Positions 5,349-12,096 of a stretch of DNA of 12,096 nucleotides are shown here, piece by piece. The notes below the pieces were generated by a model. That model was given only the letters and a program-made list of their open reading frames with translations, made no database searches and had not been told where the DNA came from. The stretch comes from an uncultured Bacilli bacterium (GTDB lineage Bacteria; Bacillota_I; Bacilli_A; RF39; UBA660). How positions within the stretch are numbered: the stretch's first letter is position 1; each line of letters starts with the position of its first letter. The stretch is from the NCBI GenBank assembly GCA_947631135.1, contig CANRKE010000038.1, positions 1-12,096 on the forward strand, in the 5' to 3' direction. Position numbers and translations under genes: made by a program.

Positions 5349-6314
5349 ATGGATAATATTATGAACTTTTTATTTGATAATTATATTTGGGTAATAGGTA
5401 TAGGAGTACTTATAATTATTATTTTAATTGGATTTATTGTTGATAGTAAAAGAAAACAAAAGAAAATAGAAGCATTGAATAATGAGAGTGATACAGAAAC
5501 TGCAACGAATATTAATACTATTCAAAATCAAAGCATTAGTACACAACCTAATGATACTACTCAAAATGAAAGTGTTAATACACAACCTAATGATACAATT
5601 AATACACAACAACAGGTATCTGATGCTAACTCAAATCCAACAATTAATAGTGAAATAAATAATTCTAGTCTTGATAATGAAAATATAAGTAATGCTATTC
5701 CTGATAGTAGCTTAGGAAATGTTAATGATAATACAAATATAGAAACACAAAATATTGATTCTGTAAACAATATGGCAAATAGTTCATTACCTAATAATTT
5801 TATGGAAACAAATAATGTTAATAATGAAAATGTTATATCAACACCTTCAGCTATACCAACAGAATCAGTTGCACCAGTAGATTCAAATGAAAATACAAAT
5901 TCTATGTCAATCGAAAATGTAAATAGTAGTTCATTACCTAATAACACAATTGAATCAACAAGTCAAAATATTAATGTTGTAAATAGTGTGATACCAGATA
6001 GTACAATACCAACAGATACAGTAGAAAATATAAATACGGATTCAAACATTGAACCTGCAAAAGCGAAAGATGTATTTGAAAATGTAAGTGAACCAGTTGA
6101 AATATCTAATAATATAACACCAAATAATGTTGTAGATGTATCTATTCCAACAGAAAATTTAGTAGAATCTAACAATAGTAATGTTGATAGTGCAGTCGAA
6201 TCATTGTCAAATGAAACTATTGAAAATGTTCCAGTTAGTCAAGTGCAATCTGATACACAATCTGTTGACGAAATTGTTGAAGAAATTCCATCAGTTGACA
6301 ACATATCTAATTAA
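5349..6314 (+). CDS. Membrane-anchored protein with a long Asn/Ser/Thr-rich disordered tail
   Basis: I do not recognise this 321-residue protein. One hydrophobic helix (about 12-31) follows a short, mildly acidic N-terminus and is followed at once by DSKRKQKK (32-39). By the positive-inside rule the N-terminus is outside and the tail is in the cytoplasm. From about 43 to the end the protein is low complexity, rich in Asn, Ser, Thr, Val and acidic residues, with only two Lys (238, 240) and no Arg, so it should be disordered and negatively charged. Short motifs recur: TQPNDT twice at 13-residue spacing, SSLPNN twice 49 residues apart, and variants of IPxxS/T. The end, SVDEIVEEIPSVDN, is the most acidic part. 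AGGAGG lies about ten bases before the ATG. Its own promoter and terminator make it a single-gene unit. The architecture recalls ZipA-type division anchors, but no folded partner-binding domain is seen. Confidence 0.85.
   Translation: MDNIMNFLFDNYIWVIGIGVLIIIILIGFIVDSKRKQKKIEALNNESDTETATNINTIQNQSISTQPNDTTQNESVNTQPNDTINTQQQVSDANSNPTINSEINNSSLDNENISNAIPDSSLGNVNDNTNIETQNIDSVNNMANSSLPNNFMETNNVNNENVISTPSAIPTESVAPVDSNENTNSMSIENVNSSSLPNNTIESTSQNINVVNSVIPDSTIPTDTVENINTDSNIEPAKAKDVFENVSEPVEISNNITPNNVVDVSIPTENLVESNNSNVDSAVESLSNETIENVPVSQVQSDTQSVDEIVEEIPSVDNISN
5540..5596 (+). repeat. Direct repeat encoding TQPNDT
   Basis: An 18-base unit starting TACACAACC occurs exactly at 5540-5557 and 5579-5596, offset 39 bases (13 codons), inside the low-complexity gene. 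It is likely to have grown by in-frame duplication. Confidence 0.85.
5781..5944 (+). repeat. Spaced direct repeat encoding SSLPNN
   Basis: AGTTCATTACCTAATAA occurs exactly at 5781-5797 and 5928-5944, offset 147 bases (49 codons), in the same frame. Confidence 0.85.
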
Positions 6315-6333
6315 TAATTAATTATGTTTATTT

Positions 6334-6381
6334 AATCTTGTTTCATATTAATTATATTGGAACAAGGTTTTTTGTTTTTTT
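6334..6381 (+). terminator. Intrinsic terminator after the disordered-tail gene
   Basis: AATCTTGTTTC (6334-6344) pairs with GGAACAAGGTT (6359-6369), eleven pairs including two G-T wobbles, followed by a long T tract broken by one G. Confidence 0.88.
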
Positions 6382-6419
6382 ACACTATACATTTATTTTC
6401 ATTTTTTTTCATTTTTTTA

Positions 6420-6448
6420 TTTAAAAAGTCAATATTTTTTGATATAAT
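6420..6448 (+). promoter_or_regulatory. Promoter of the cdaA-cdaR operon
   Basis: TTTAAA at 6420-6425, 17-bp spacer, TATAAT at 6443-6448 preceded by TGA (extended -10). Predicted start near 6455, leaving a leader of about 23 bases. No c-di-AMP (ydaO) riboswitch fits in so short a leader. Confidence 0.7.
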
Positions 6449-6477
6449 CATAATATGATAAGAAGGGATGTGTTAAA

Positions 6478-7308
6478 GTGACATTAACAACAGTGCTTAA
6501 TTTGCTTAGAAAACTATTAGACGTATCAATAGTTTGGATGATATTCTATTATATATTAAAAAGAATTAGAACAAATGTAAAAATGATTCTTATATTTAAA
6601 GGTATTTTATTTATTATAGTAATAAAAATAATGAGTGATTTACTAAGTTTAACAACGGTTGGTTTATTACTTGAATATATTATACAATGGGGACCAATTG
6701 CTCTGATTATTGTATTTCAACCAGAAATTAGAATGGTACTTGAGCATTTAGGGAAAACACAATTATTGGGTAGGCATAAAGTATTAACCGTTGATCAAAG
6801 AGAAAAGTTAGTATATGAAATTATACAAGCTTGTGATTATATGAAAAAAGCAAGAATAGGTGCATTAATAGTTTTAGAAAGAGATATATCTTTGCAAGAC
6901 TATATTGCAAAATCTAAAAAATTATATGCTGATATAACAAGTGATTTATTGATTGCGATATTTTTTCCCAACAATCCATTACATGATGGTGGAACAATAA
7001 TACAAGGAGATCAAATAACTAGTGCAGGTGCAGTATTCCCTGTAAGCACTGATACAAATATAAGTAAGCAGTTAGGAACAAGGCATAGAGCTGCCTTAGG
7101 AATAAGCTCTGAAACAGATTGTATAGCAATTGTTGTATCTGAAGAAACAGGTAGACTTTCAATAGCTATAAATAACCAACTTCATTATAACTTGACTAAT
7201 GAAAGTGCAAGAATGATGTTATTAGATGAATTAAGACCTAAGAAAGAAATGGTGATTGACGATGACGAAAAAGAAGAAGAAGAAAATTTAGATGAAGAAA
7301 TTGTTTAA
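6478..7308 (+). CDS. cdaA: Membrane diadenylate cyclase CdaA
   Basis: A 276-residue enzyme that makes cyclic di-AMP from two ATP, the messenger controlling potassium, osmotic balance and wall homeostasis. Three hydrophobic helices (about 13-30, 36-56, 62-80) are followed by a DAC domain. Motifs: FQPEIRMVLEHLG after the third helix, NNPLHDGGTII with D170, GTRHRAALG with R202-H203-R204, and VSEETGRLSIA. The usual DGA triplet is DGG here; this is conservative and need not reduce activity. The C-terminus is a short acidic tail (DDDEKEEEENLDEEIV). The start is GTG with an AAGGGA ribosome site at 6463-6468. The frame overlaps cdaR by 17 bases, so the two are coupled. The glmM gene commonly found downstream is not present in this window. 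Confidence 0.97.
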   Translation: MTLTTVLNLLRKLLDVSIVWMIFYYILKRIRTNVKMILIFKGILFIIVIKIMSDLLSLTTVGLLLEYIIQWGPIALIIVFQPEIRMVLEHLGKTQLLGRHKVLTVDQREKLVYEIIQACDYMKKARIGALIVLERDISLQDYIAKSKKLYADITSDLLIAIFFPNNPLHDGGTIIQGDQITSAGAVFPVSTDTNISKQLGTRHRAALGISSETDCIAIVVSEETGRLSIAINNQLHYNLTNESARMMLLDELRPKKEMVIDDDEKEEEENLDEEIV

Positions 7309-8638
7309 AAAGATATTTAGCTCTATATGGAGTGTTATTGATAAAATAATCGTCACACCAATCACAAAATTAATAATGAAGATAAGCGAATCTGTTGATA
7401 AAAATGGAAAATATATTGAAAAATGGTTAACTAGAAAAAATACATTGATATTTATATCATTATTTATTGCGTTAATTGTATTCTTTATGGTAGATAATAA
7501 AACAATAGAATTATCTGAAACAAGTGCAGAAGTAATTTATAATCAACCAATTACATATATATACAATAAAGAATCATACGTTGTTGAAGGTTTACCAAAA
7601 ACAGCCGATATAACGTTAATAGGTAGAAGTTCTGATCTTTATTTAGCACGTCAACTATCAACTCATGATATTACTTTGGATTTATCAGATTTAAAACCTG
7701 GTACACATAGAGTTAGTTTAAAATATAAAGAATCATTATCATCTATTGATTATAAACTAGATCCAAGTGTAGCAACAGTAATAATATATCCTAAGAAATC
7801 ATTAAGTAAAAATGTTACAGTTGATATATTAAATGAAGATAAATTAGATGAAAAATTAACAGTACAAAATATTGAATTAAATAAAGAAGAAGTAATAGTT
7901 AAGGGTGCTGAACATGTACTTAGTAAAGTTGCTAATGTAAAAGCACTATTAGATGTTAACAATTTAGCAAATACTAGTGAGGGTAATGTTGAAGTTAAAG
8001 ATATACCACTTAAAGCATATGATGAAGAAGGTAATATAGTTGATGTTGAACTTGTCCCATCTAAAGTATCAGCAAATGTAGAAATTGCATCACCTCATAA
8101 GGAAGTATCAGTAAGAATTATTCCTAAAGGAAATGTAATATTTGGTAAATCTATTGAAAATATTTCATCTGATATAACTAAGGTTACAATATATGGTGAT
8201 GAAACATTGTTAGATACAATAACTTATATACCAGTTGAAATAGATGTTGAAGGACTAAAAGAAAATAAAGAGTTTACTGAAACTATTAAAAAACCAAATG
8301 GAGTACGTTCTATATCTGATGCTAAAATAAATATAAATGTTACACTTGGTGATGAAGTATCTAAAGAAATCTCTAATGTTAGAATAAATCCAATTAACTT
8401 AGCTAATGGATTAGTTGTTAATGCAGCAAGTCAAGAAGATATCACAATACCAGTAATAATTAAGGGTGTATCTAGTGTTCTTGATGAGGTTGATGCATCG
8501 TCAATAAATGCTACTATTGATCTTAACGGATTAGGTATTGGTGAACATGAAGTAGAAGTTAAGGTAACAGGTAATGATCTGAGAGTTAAATATGCACCAA
8601 AAACAACAAAAGTTAAAGTAAATATTTTGCAACCATAA
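7292..8638 (+). CDS. cdaR: CdaA regulatory protein CdaR with YbbR repeats
   Basis: A 448-residue protein whose family partner is CdaA; YbbR-domain proteins bind CdaA and modulate its activity. A basic N-terminal segment of about 50 residues, probably cytoplasmic and amphipathic, precedes one membrane helix (51-67). The rest is extracytoplasmic, with about four YbbR-like units of 85-100 residues (approximate limits 68-160, 162-258, 259-347, 348-448). Recurrent marks are EGLP/KGAEHVL/KGVSSVLDEV followed by 'DLSDLKPGTH', 'DVNNLANTSEG', 'DVEGLKENKE' and 'DLNGLGIGEH', each before a beta-rich stretch. Many CdaR proteins start almost directly with the helix, so the long N-terminus is a variation. 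The start at 7292 lies inside the end of cdaA and its ribosome site is only a purine-rich run, consistent with translational coupling. Confidence 0.95.
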   Translation: MKKLFKKIFSSIWSVIDKIIVTPITKLIMKISESVDKNGKYIEKWLTRKNTLIFISLFIALIVFFMVDNKTIELSETSAEVIYNQPITYIYNKESYVVEGLPKTADITLIGRSSDLYLARQLSTHDITLDLSDLKPGTHRVSLKYKESLSSIDYKLDPSVATVIIYPKKSLSKNVTVDILNEDKLDEKLTVQNIELNKEEVIVKGAEHVLSKVANVKALLDVNNLANTSEGNVEVKDIPLKAYDEEGNIVDVELVPSKVSANVEIASPHKEVSVRIIPKGNVIFGKSIENISSDITKVTIYGDETLLDTITYIPVEIDVEGLKENKEFTETIKKPNGVRSISDAKININVTLGDEVSKEISNVRINPINLANGLVVNAASQEDITIPVIIKGVSSVLDEVDASSINATIDLNGLGIGEHEVEVKVTGNDLRVKYAPKTTKVKVNILQP

Positions 8639-8657
8639 ATTAAAAATATAATAAAAA

Positions 8658-8716
8658 GGTAGACCCTCCTCATAAAAAATATGTACAAATATTTGTTTGA
8701 TATGATGGGCTATGCC
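8658..8716 (+). ncRNA. Imperfect long hairpin downstream of cdaR (candidate structured RNA)
   Basis: GGTAG-A-CCC (8658-8666) and TCATA (8670-8674) can pair with TATGA (8701-8705), GGG (8707-8709) and TATGCC (8711-8716), with small internal loops. The apex holds the palindrome ACAAATATTTGT (8685-8696). It lies between the cdaR stop and the terminator, so it should be in the 3' untranslated region of the cdaA-cdaR mRNA, or it may be a separate small RNA. I know of no family it matches. Folding was done by eye. Confidence 0.4.
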
Positions 8717-8735
8717 TCATAAAATGTAATAAATC

Positions 8736-8772
8736 AAAAAATATCATAGTGTTAAAAGTTATGATATTTTTT
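8736..8772 (+). terminator. Strong terminator after cdaA-cdaR, perfect 13-bp stem
   Basis: AAAAAATATCATA (8736-8748) is the exact reverse complement of TATGATATTTTTT (8760-8772), with an 11-base loop. A tract on the left and T tract on the right would let it work in both directions. Confidence 0.85.
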
Positions 8773-8811
8773 ATAATATAATTCTATATTTAATAAATTT
8801 TTATTGTATTA

Positions 8812-8840
8812 TAGACAAATCATAAAAAATTTATTATAAT
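8812..8840 (+). promoter_or_regulatory. Promoter of the RNase J gene
   Basis: TAGACA at 8812-8817, 17-bp spacer, TATAAT at 8835-8840. Predicted start near 8847, which puts the ATG at 8850 at the very 5' end of the mRNA. Confidence 0.75.
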
Positions 8841-8870
8841 ATATTTGCCATGAAAAAAAGTATAAAAAAG

Positions 8871-8877
8871 AAAGGAG
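8871..8877 (+). promoter_or_regulatory. Ribosome binding site that fixes the RNase J start at 8883
   Basis: AAAGGAG lies five bases before ATG 8883. The outer ATG at 8850 would add a Lys-rich 11-residue tail, has no ribosome site and sits at the predicted transcript start, so 8883 is preferred. Confidence 0.82.
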
Positions 8878-8882
8878 TTAAA

Positions 8883-10592
8883 ATGAAATTATTTAATAAC
8901 AACGAAGATAATCAAGATGTAAAAGTAGTAGCTTTAGGTGGACTAGGTGAAGTCGGTAAAAATATGTATGTAATAATGTATAGTAGTGAATTAGTAATAA
9001 TTGATTGTGGTGTCATGTTCCCAGAATCAGAGTTATTAGGAATTGATTATGTTATACCTGATTATACATTTTTAAAAAAGAATCAAGAAAAAATAAAAGC
9101 TTTAATAATAACACATGGTCATGAGGATCATATAGGAAGTATACCATTTTTACTTCAAAGTATAAATATACCGACAATATATGCACCTAATCAAGCAGTC
9201 CCACTAATTAGGAAAAAATTAGAGGAAAGAAAAATTCCATTTAGAGGGTTGGTAAGTTATACTGAGAAAACTAAGATTAGAACCAAATTTTTTAACATTG
9301 AATTTTTTGCAACAAATCACTCTATACCAGATTCACATGGTGTTGTTGTTGATACACCAAACGGAGCTATTGTTGAAACTGGTGATTTTAAATTTGATAT
9401 GACACCAATAGGTCCATTTGCTAATATTCATAAGATGGCACATATTGGTTCAAAGGGTGTTAAACTTCTAATGAGTGATAGTACAAATGCTTTATCAGAA
9501 GGTTTTAGTTTAAGTGAAAGTAAAGTCGATGAAACTTTAAGTGAAATATTTGATAAAGAAAAAAATAGTAGAATAATATTAGCTACTTTTGCATCTAATA
9601 TATATAGATTAAAACATATTGTAGAAACGTGTAGAAAAAATAATAGAAAAATTGCTTTATTTGGTAGGAGTATGGAAACTAGTATAGAAATAGCAATTGA
9701 AGGTGGTTACATAAAAGATAAATCTATATTTGTAACACCAGAACAAGCTAAAAAACTTCCACCAAACAAAATAACTTTATTATGTACTGGTAGTCAAGGA
9801 GAAGCACTTGCTGCTTTATCTAGAATAGCAAATGGAAGTCATAAATTAATAAAATTACTTCCTACAGATGTAGTAATATTCTCATCAAGTCCTATTCCTG
9901 GTAACGGATTATCAGTATCAAGAGTTATAAATAAATTATATTTACAAGGGGTAAAAGTTTATAATAATTCAAATTATGAAGAAGTTCATGCTTCTGGACA
10001 TGCTAAAGAAGAAGAGTTAAAGTTAATGTTAAGGTTAATAAAACCAAAATATTTTATGCCTGTTCATGGTGAATTTAGAATGTTAAGAAGACATGCAGAT
10101 ATAGCTATTGAACTTGGAATGCCAAGAGAAAATACTTTTGTAATGGAAAATGGTGATATATTATCTATTACTAAAGATAAAGCATTCGTAAGTGGTAAGA
10201 CAATTGCTCAAGATATATATGTAGATGGTAATAGAATAGGAGATATAGGTAATTTAGTTATAAAAGATAGAAAGATTATGTCTAGTGATGGAATACTTGT
10301 TATTTTAGCAATTATCGATTCATCATCAAAGAGTTTAATTAATAAACCTATAGTTACAACAAGAGGATTTGTTTTAGTAAATGAAAATGCAGATTTAATT
10401 AAAAAGATAGAAGAAAATGCAAATAATATTATTATTAATAATTTAAAAGATAAGATTTATAACTATAATGATATTAAATATGCATTAGTAAGTGGAATAT
10501 CATCATTTATTAAAGATGAAACTGGAAGAAATCCTATTATTATACCGATGCTTACAGATATAAAAGATACTATTAAAACAACTATAAAATAA
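8883..10592 (+). CDS. rnjA: Ribonuclease J, catalytically intact (RNase J1-like)
   Basis: A 569-residue beta-CASP metallo-beta-lactamase ribonuclease with 5'-3' exonuclease and endonuclease activity, central to mRNA turnover and rRNA 5' maturation. All hallmark boxes are intact: VVALGGLGEVGKNMY near the N-terminus, HGHEDHIG from H78, NHSIPDSHG with H146, TGDFKFD with D168, MSDSTNA, ATFASNIYR, CTGSQGE, HASGHAKEEELK and PVHGEFR with H395. A C-terminal domain follows with DIYVDGNRIGDIGNLVIKDRKIMSSDG. Compared with the paralogue at 1720, it keeps every metal ligand, so this is the active enzyme and the two may form a J1/J2-type complex. It forms a single-gene unit between its own promoter and a terminator that overlaps its stop codon. 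Confidence 0.96.
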   Translation: MKLFNNNEDNQDVKVVALGGLGEVGKNMYVIMYSSELVIIDCGVMFPESELLGIDYVIPDYTFLKKNQEKIKALIITHGHEDHIGSIPFLLQSINIPTIYAPNQAVPLIRKKLEERKIPFRGLVSYTEKTKIRTKFFNIEFFATNHSIPDSHGVVVDTPNGAIVETGDFKFDMTPIGPFANIHKMAHIGSKGVKLLMSDSTNALSEGFSLSESKVDETLSEIFDKEKNSRIILATFASNIYRLKHIVETCRKNNRKIALFGRSMETSIEIAIEGGYIKDKSIFVTPEQAKKLPPNKITLLCTGSQGEALAALSRIANGSHKLIKLLPTDVVIFSSSPIPGNGLSVSRVINKLYLQGVKVYNNSNYEEVHASGHAKEEELKLMLRLIKPKYFMPVHGEFRMLRRHADIAIELGMPRENTFVMENGDILSITKDKAFVSGKTIAQDIYVDGNRIGDIGNLVIKDRKIMSSDGILVILAIIDSSSKSLINKPIVTTRGFVLVNENADLIKKIEENANNIIINNLKDKIYNYNDIKYALVSGISSFIKDETGRNPIIIPMLTDIKDTIKTTIK

Positions 10593-10613
10593 GAAAAATG
10601 ATTCTTATTTTTT
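10586..10613 (+). terminator. Intrinsic terminator overlapping the RNase J stop codon
   Basis: AAAATAAGAA (10586-10595) pairs perfectly with TTCTTATTTT (10602-10611), loop of six, T tract to 10613. The TAA stop (10590-10592) lies inside the left arm. Confidence 0.85.
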
Positions 10614-10614
10614 C

Positions 10615-10643
10615 TTTACAACTTCATATATATAATGTATAAT
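10615..10643 (+). promoter_or_regulatory. Promoter of pcrA
   Basis: TTTACA at 10615-10620, 17-bp spacer, TATAAT at 10638-10643. The -35 box starts two bases after the T tract of the preceding terminator. Confidence 0.75.
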
Positions 10644-10670
10644 AATTTATGTTGAAAAGGATGTATGATT

Positions 10671-12096
10671 ATGATAGATTTAACAGGTTTTAATGATAAA
10701 CAAAAAGAAGCAGTATTATATAATGATGGTCCACTTTTAATACTTGCAGGTGCAGGAAGTGGTAAAACTAGAGTATTAACTACTAAGGTAGCAAAATTAA
10801 TAGATGATGGGGTAGATGCATCTGAAATATTAGCTATAACGTTTACTAATAAAGCAAGTAAAGAAATGAAAGAGAGAATTACAAAATTAGTAGGTCATGA
10901 AGCTTTCTATATACAAATTTCAACTTTTCATTCATTTGGATTAAAAATACTTAAAGATAATTGTAATTTACTTGGATATGAAAAAAACTTTACAATACTA
11001 GATACAGATGATACAATTTCCGTAATAAAGAAATTAATGAAAGAAGAAAATATAGATCCTAAAATGATAAGTGCGAAATATATTAAAAATTCAATAAGTG
11101 GAGCAAAGAATGAACTTATAAATGAAGATGAATATATAAAATATGCTAATAGTGATAATGAACTAATAGTAGAAAAAATATATAAGAAATATCAAAGACG
11201 TTTAAAACAAAATAATTCTGTTGATTTTGATGATTTACTTGTTTTACCTATTAAACTATTTGTTGAATATCCTAAGATTTTACAATTATATCAAGAAAGA
11301 TATAAATATATATTAATAGATGAATATCAAGATACTAATGAAGCTCAATATATTCTTACTAAAATGATAAGTGCGAAATATAAAAATATCTGTGTTGTTG
11401 GAGATAATGATCAAAGTATTTACTCTTTTAGAGGAGCTAATTATAAAAATATTTTAAATTTTGAAAAAGATTATGAAAATGCTAAAGTAGTTATGCTTGA
11501 ACAAAACTACAGATCTACAAAAATGATATTAAATTCAGCTAATAGTGTAATTAAAAATAATAAAAATCGTAAAGAAAAAAAACTATGGTGTGAAAATAAT
11601 GAAGGGGATAAAATCAAATATTATAGAGCAGATGATGAAAAAGATGAAGCTTTATATATAGTAGAAAAAATTAAAGAATTAATTAATAATGGTGAAAGTG
11701 AAAATGAAATAGCAGTTATATATAGAACTAATGCACAATCGAGAGCATTAGAAGAAGAATTTTTAAAAAGTAATATTAATTATAAGATAATAGGTAGTTA
11801 TTATTTCTATAATAGAAAAGAAATAAAAGATTTAATATCATATTTAAAATTAATTTATAATGAAAATGATGATGTTAGTTTAATGAGAGTAATAAATGTT
11901 CCAAAAAGGGGAATAGGTGCAAAATCAATATCTAATTTAAGTGAAAAAGCGATTAGAGAAAATACTAGTATGTATAAAGCTATTAGTGGAAATAAAGAAT
12001 ATATATTCAAGAGTATTATTGAAAAAATTAAAAAAGATAGTGAAGATAAAACTCTTACTGAACTTATTGATATAGTATTAGAATATACTGGTATGA
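10671..12096 (+). CDS. pcrA: ATP-dependent DNA helicase PcrA/UvrD, 3' truncated by window edge
   Basis: 475 codons are open to the window end with no stop; family members run to about 720-750 residues, so roughly a third is missing. It is a superfamily 1A 3'-5' helicase acting in nucleotide excision repair, plasmid replication and removal of RecA or stalled RNA polymerase. Motifs in order: Q-motif FNDKQKEAV (7-15), Walker A AGAGSGKT (26-33), ITFTNKASKEMKER, STFHSFG, DFDDLL, Walker B DEYQDTN from D217, VVGDNDQSIYSFRGA (from 242), LEQNYRST, IAVIYRTNAQSRALEEEF, and VPKRGIGAKS. The start at 10671 follows AAAAGGA (10655-10661) at nine bases; an in-frame ATG at 10665 is only three bases away and less likely. 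It contains a 24-base exact internal repeat. PcrA is preferred over RecB- or Rep-type relatives by these motifs; ligA often follows it in Bacillota but lies outside the window. Confidence 0.96.
   Translation, partial: MIDLTGFNDKQKEAVLYNDGPLLILAGAGSGKTRVLTTKVAKLIDDGVDASEILAITFTNKASKEMKERITKLVGHEAFYIQISTFHSFGLKILKDNCNLLGYEKNFTILDTDDTISVIKKLMKEENIDPKMISAKYIKNSISGAKNELINEDEYIKYANSDNELIVEKIYKKYQRRLKQNNSVDFDDLLVLPIKLFVEYPKILQLYQERYKYILIDEYQDTNEAQYILTKMISAKYKNICVVGDNDQSIYSFRGANYKNILNFEKDYENAKVVMLEQNYRSTKMILNSANSVIKNNKNRKEKKLWCENNEGDKIKYYRADDEKDEALYIVEKIKELINNGESENEIAVIYRTNAQSRALEEEFLKSNINYKIIGSYYFYNRKEIKDLISYLKLIYNENDDVSLMRVINVPKRGIGAKSISNLSEKAIRENTSMYKAISGNKEYIFKSIIEKIKKDSEDKTLTELIDIVLEYTGM
11059..11382 (+). 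repeat. 24-base exact direct repeat within pcrA, offset exactly 300 bases
   Basis: The same 24 bases lie at 11059-11082 and 11359-11382, in the same codon phase. Each encodes KMISAKY (residues 131-137 and 231-237). Neither copy is an insertion, since the surrounding motifs keep family-like spacing. Confidence 0.92.

Noticed and set aside
5540..5944. CRISPR-like or transposon-derived repeats
   Set aside because: Copies are few, in-frame, unequal in spacing and inside one low-complexity coding gene.
5424..6175. Three minus-strand open frames opposite the low-complexity gene
   Set aside because: Asn/Ser/Thr-rich coding gives long antisense frames for free; the plus-strand gene has a promoter, ribosome site, membrane helix and terminator, and these do not.
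6455..6477. A c-di-AMP or other riboswitch before cdaA
   Set aside because: The predicted leader is only about 23 bases, too short for any known riboswitch.
7750..7962. Minus-strand open frame of 70 codons inside cdaR
   Set aside because: A shadow of a well-recognised gene, with no start signals.
8431..8688. Minus-strand open frame of 85 codons covering the cdaR end and the spacer
   Set aside because: Mostly antisense to cdaR. An AGGAGG-like run near its 5' end is part of the hairpin at 8658-8716, and the product shows no recognisable family.
8850..8882. ATG at 8850 as the start of RNase J
   Set aside because: It lies about ten bases after the -10 box; ATG 8883 has a proper ribosome site.

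Overview
The window is a very AT-rich, gene-dense, entirely plus-strand stretch of a Bacillota (low-GC Gram-positive) chromosome, most like a Bacilli or Mollicutes-related lineage. The clues are two RNase J-type proteins, a CdaA-CdaR cyclic-di-AMP module, and an L21-Prp-L27 operon whose L27 carries the N-terminal extension removed by Prp. An S2P-type protease sits just upstream of rplU, as spoIVFB does in Bacillus. All tryptophan codons seen are TGG and there is no in-frame TGA, so the standard bacterial code fits. All twelve complete genes stop at TAA or TAG. This is core chromosome; I see no transposon, phage, CRISPR array, tRNA or rRNA.

Layout. (1) 1-639: 3' part of an RluD-type pseudouridine synthase. 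(2) 719-1180 and 1253-1603: two small envelope proteins, each with its own promoter. The first is a membrane-anchored single cadherin-like beta-sandwich domain; the second is a two-helix protein resembling a T4SS/VirB2-type pilin. (3) 1720-4185: a ribonuclease J paralogue that has lost several metal ligands, followed by an M50 (SpoIVFB-like) intramembrane protease. (4) 4175-5250: promoter, L21-type leader RNA, rplU, prp, rpmA and a terminator. (5) 5349-6314: a membrane-anchored protein with a roughly 280-residue Asn/Ser/Thr-rich acidic, probably disordered tail. (6) 6478-8638: cdaA and cdaR, overlapping by 17 bases, then a structured 3' end and a perfect 13-bp terminator stem. (7) 8883-10592: a canonical RNase J with all motifs intact. 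(8) 10671 to the end: the first 475 codons of a PcrA/UvrD helicase.

Transcription signals are unusually easy to read. Eight candidate sigma-A promoters can be placed, seven with a 17-bp spacer and one with 16, and five intrinsic terminators close most units. Two gene starts are better placed downstream of the longest reading frame: TTG at 1720 and ATG at 8883. In both cases a strong Shine-Dalgarno precedes the inner start and the predicted transcription start lies at or next to the outer one.

Functionally the window combines RNA decay and modification, ribosomal protein supply and maturation, c-di-AMP signalling, DNA repair helicase and envelope proteins. The items most worth a second look are the degenerate RNase J near its intact paralogue, the pair of small cysteine-bracketed envelope proteins, the disordered-tail membrane protein, the structured RNA after cdaR, and a 24-base exact repeat placed exactly 300 bases apart inside pcrA. 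I do not see evidence strong enough to claim a wholly new multi-gene system.
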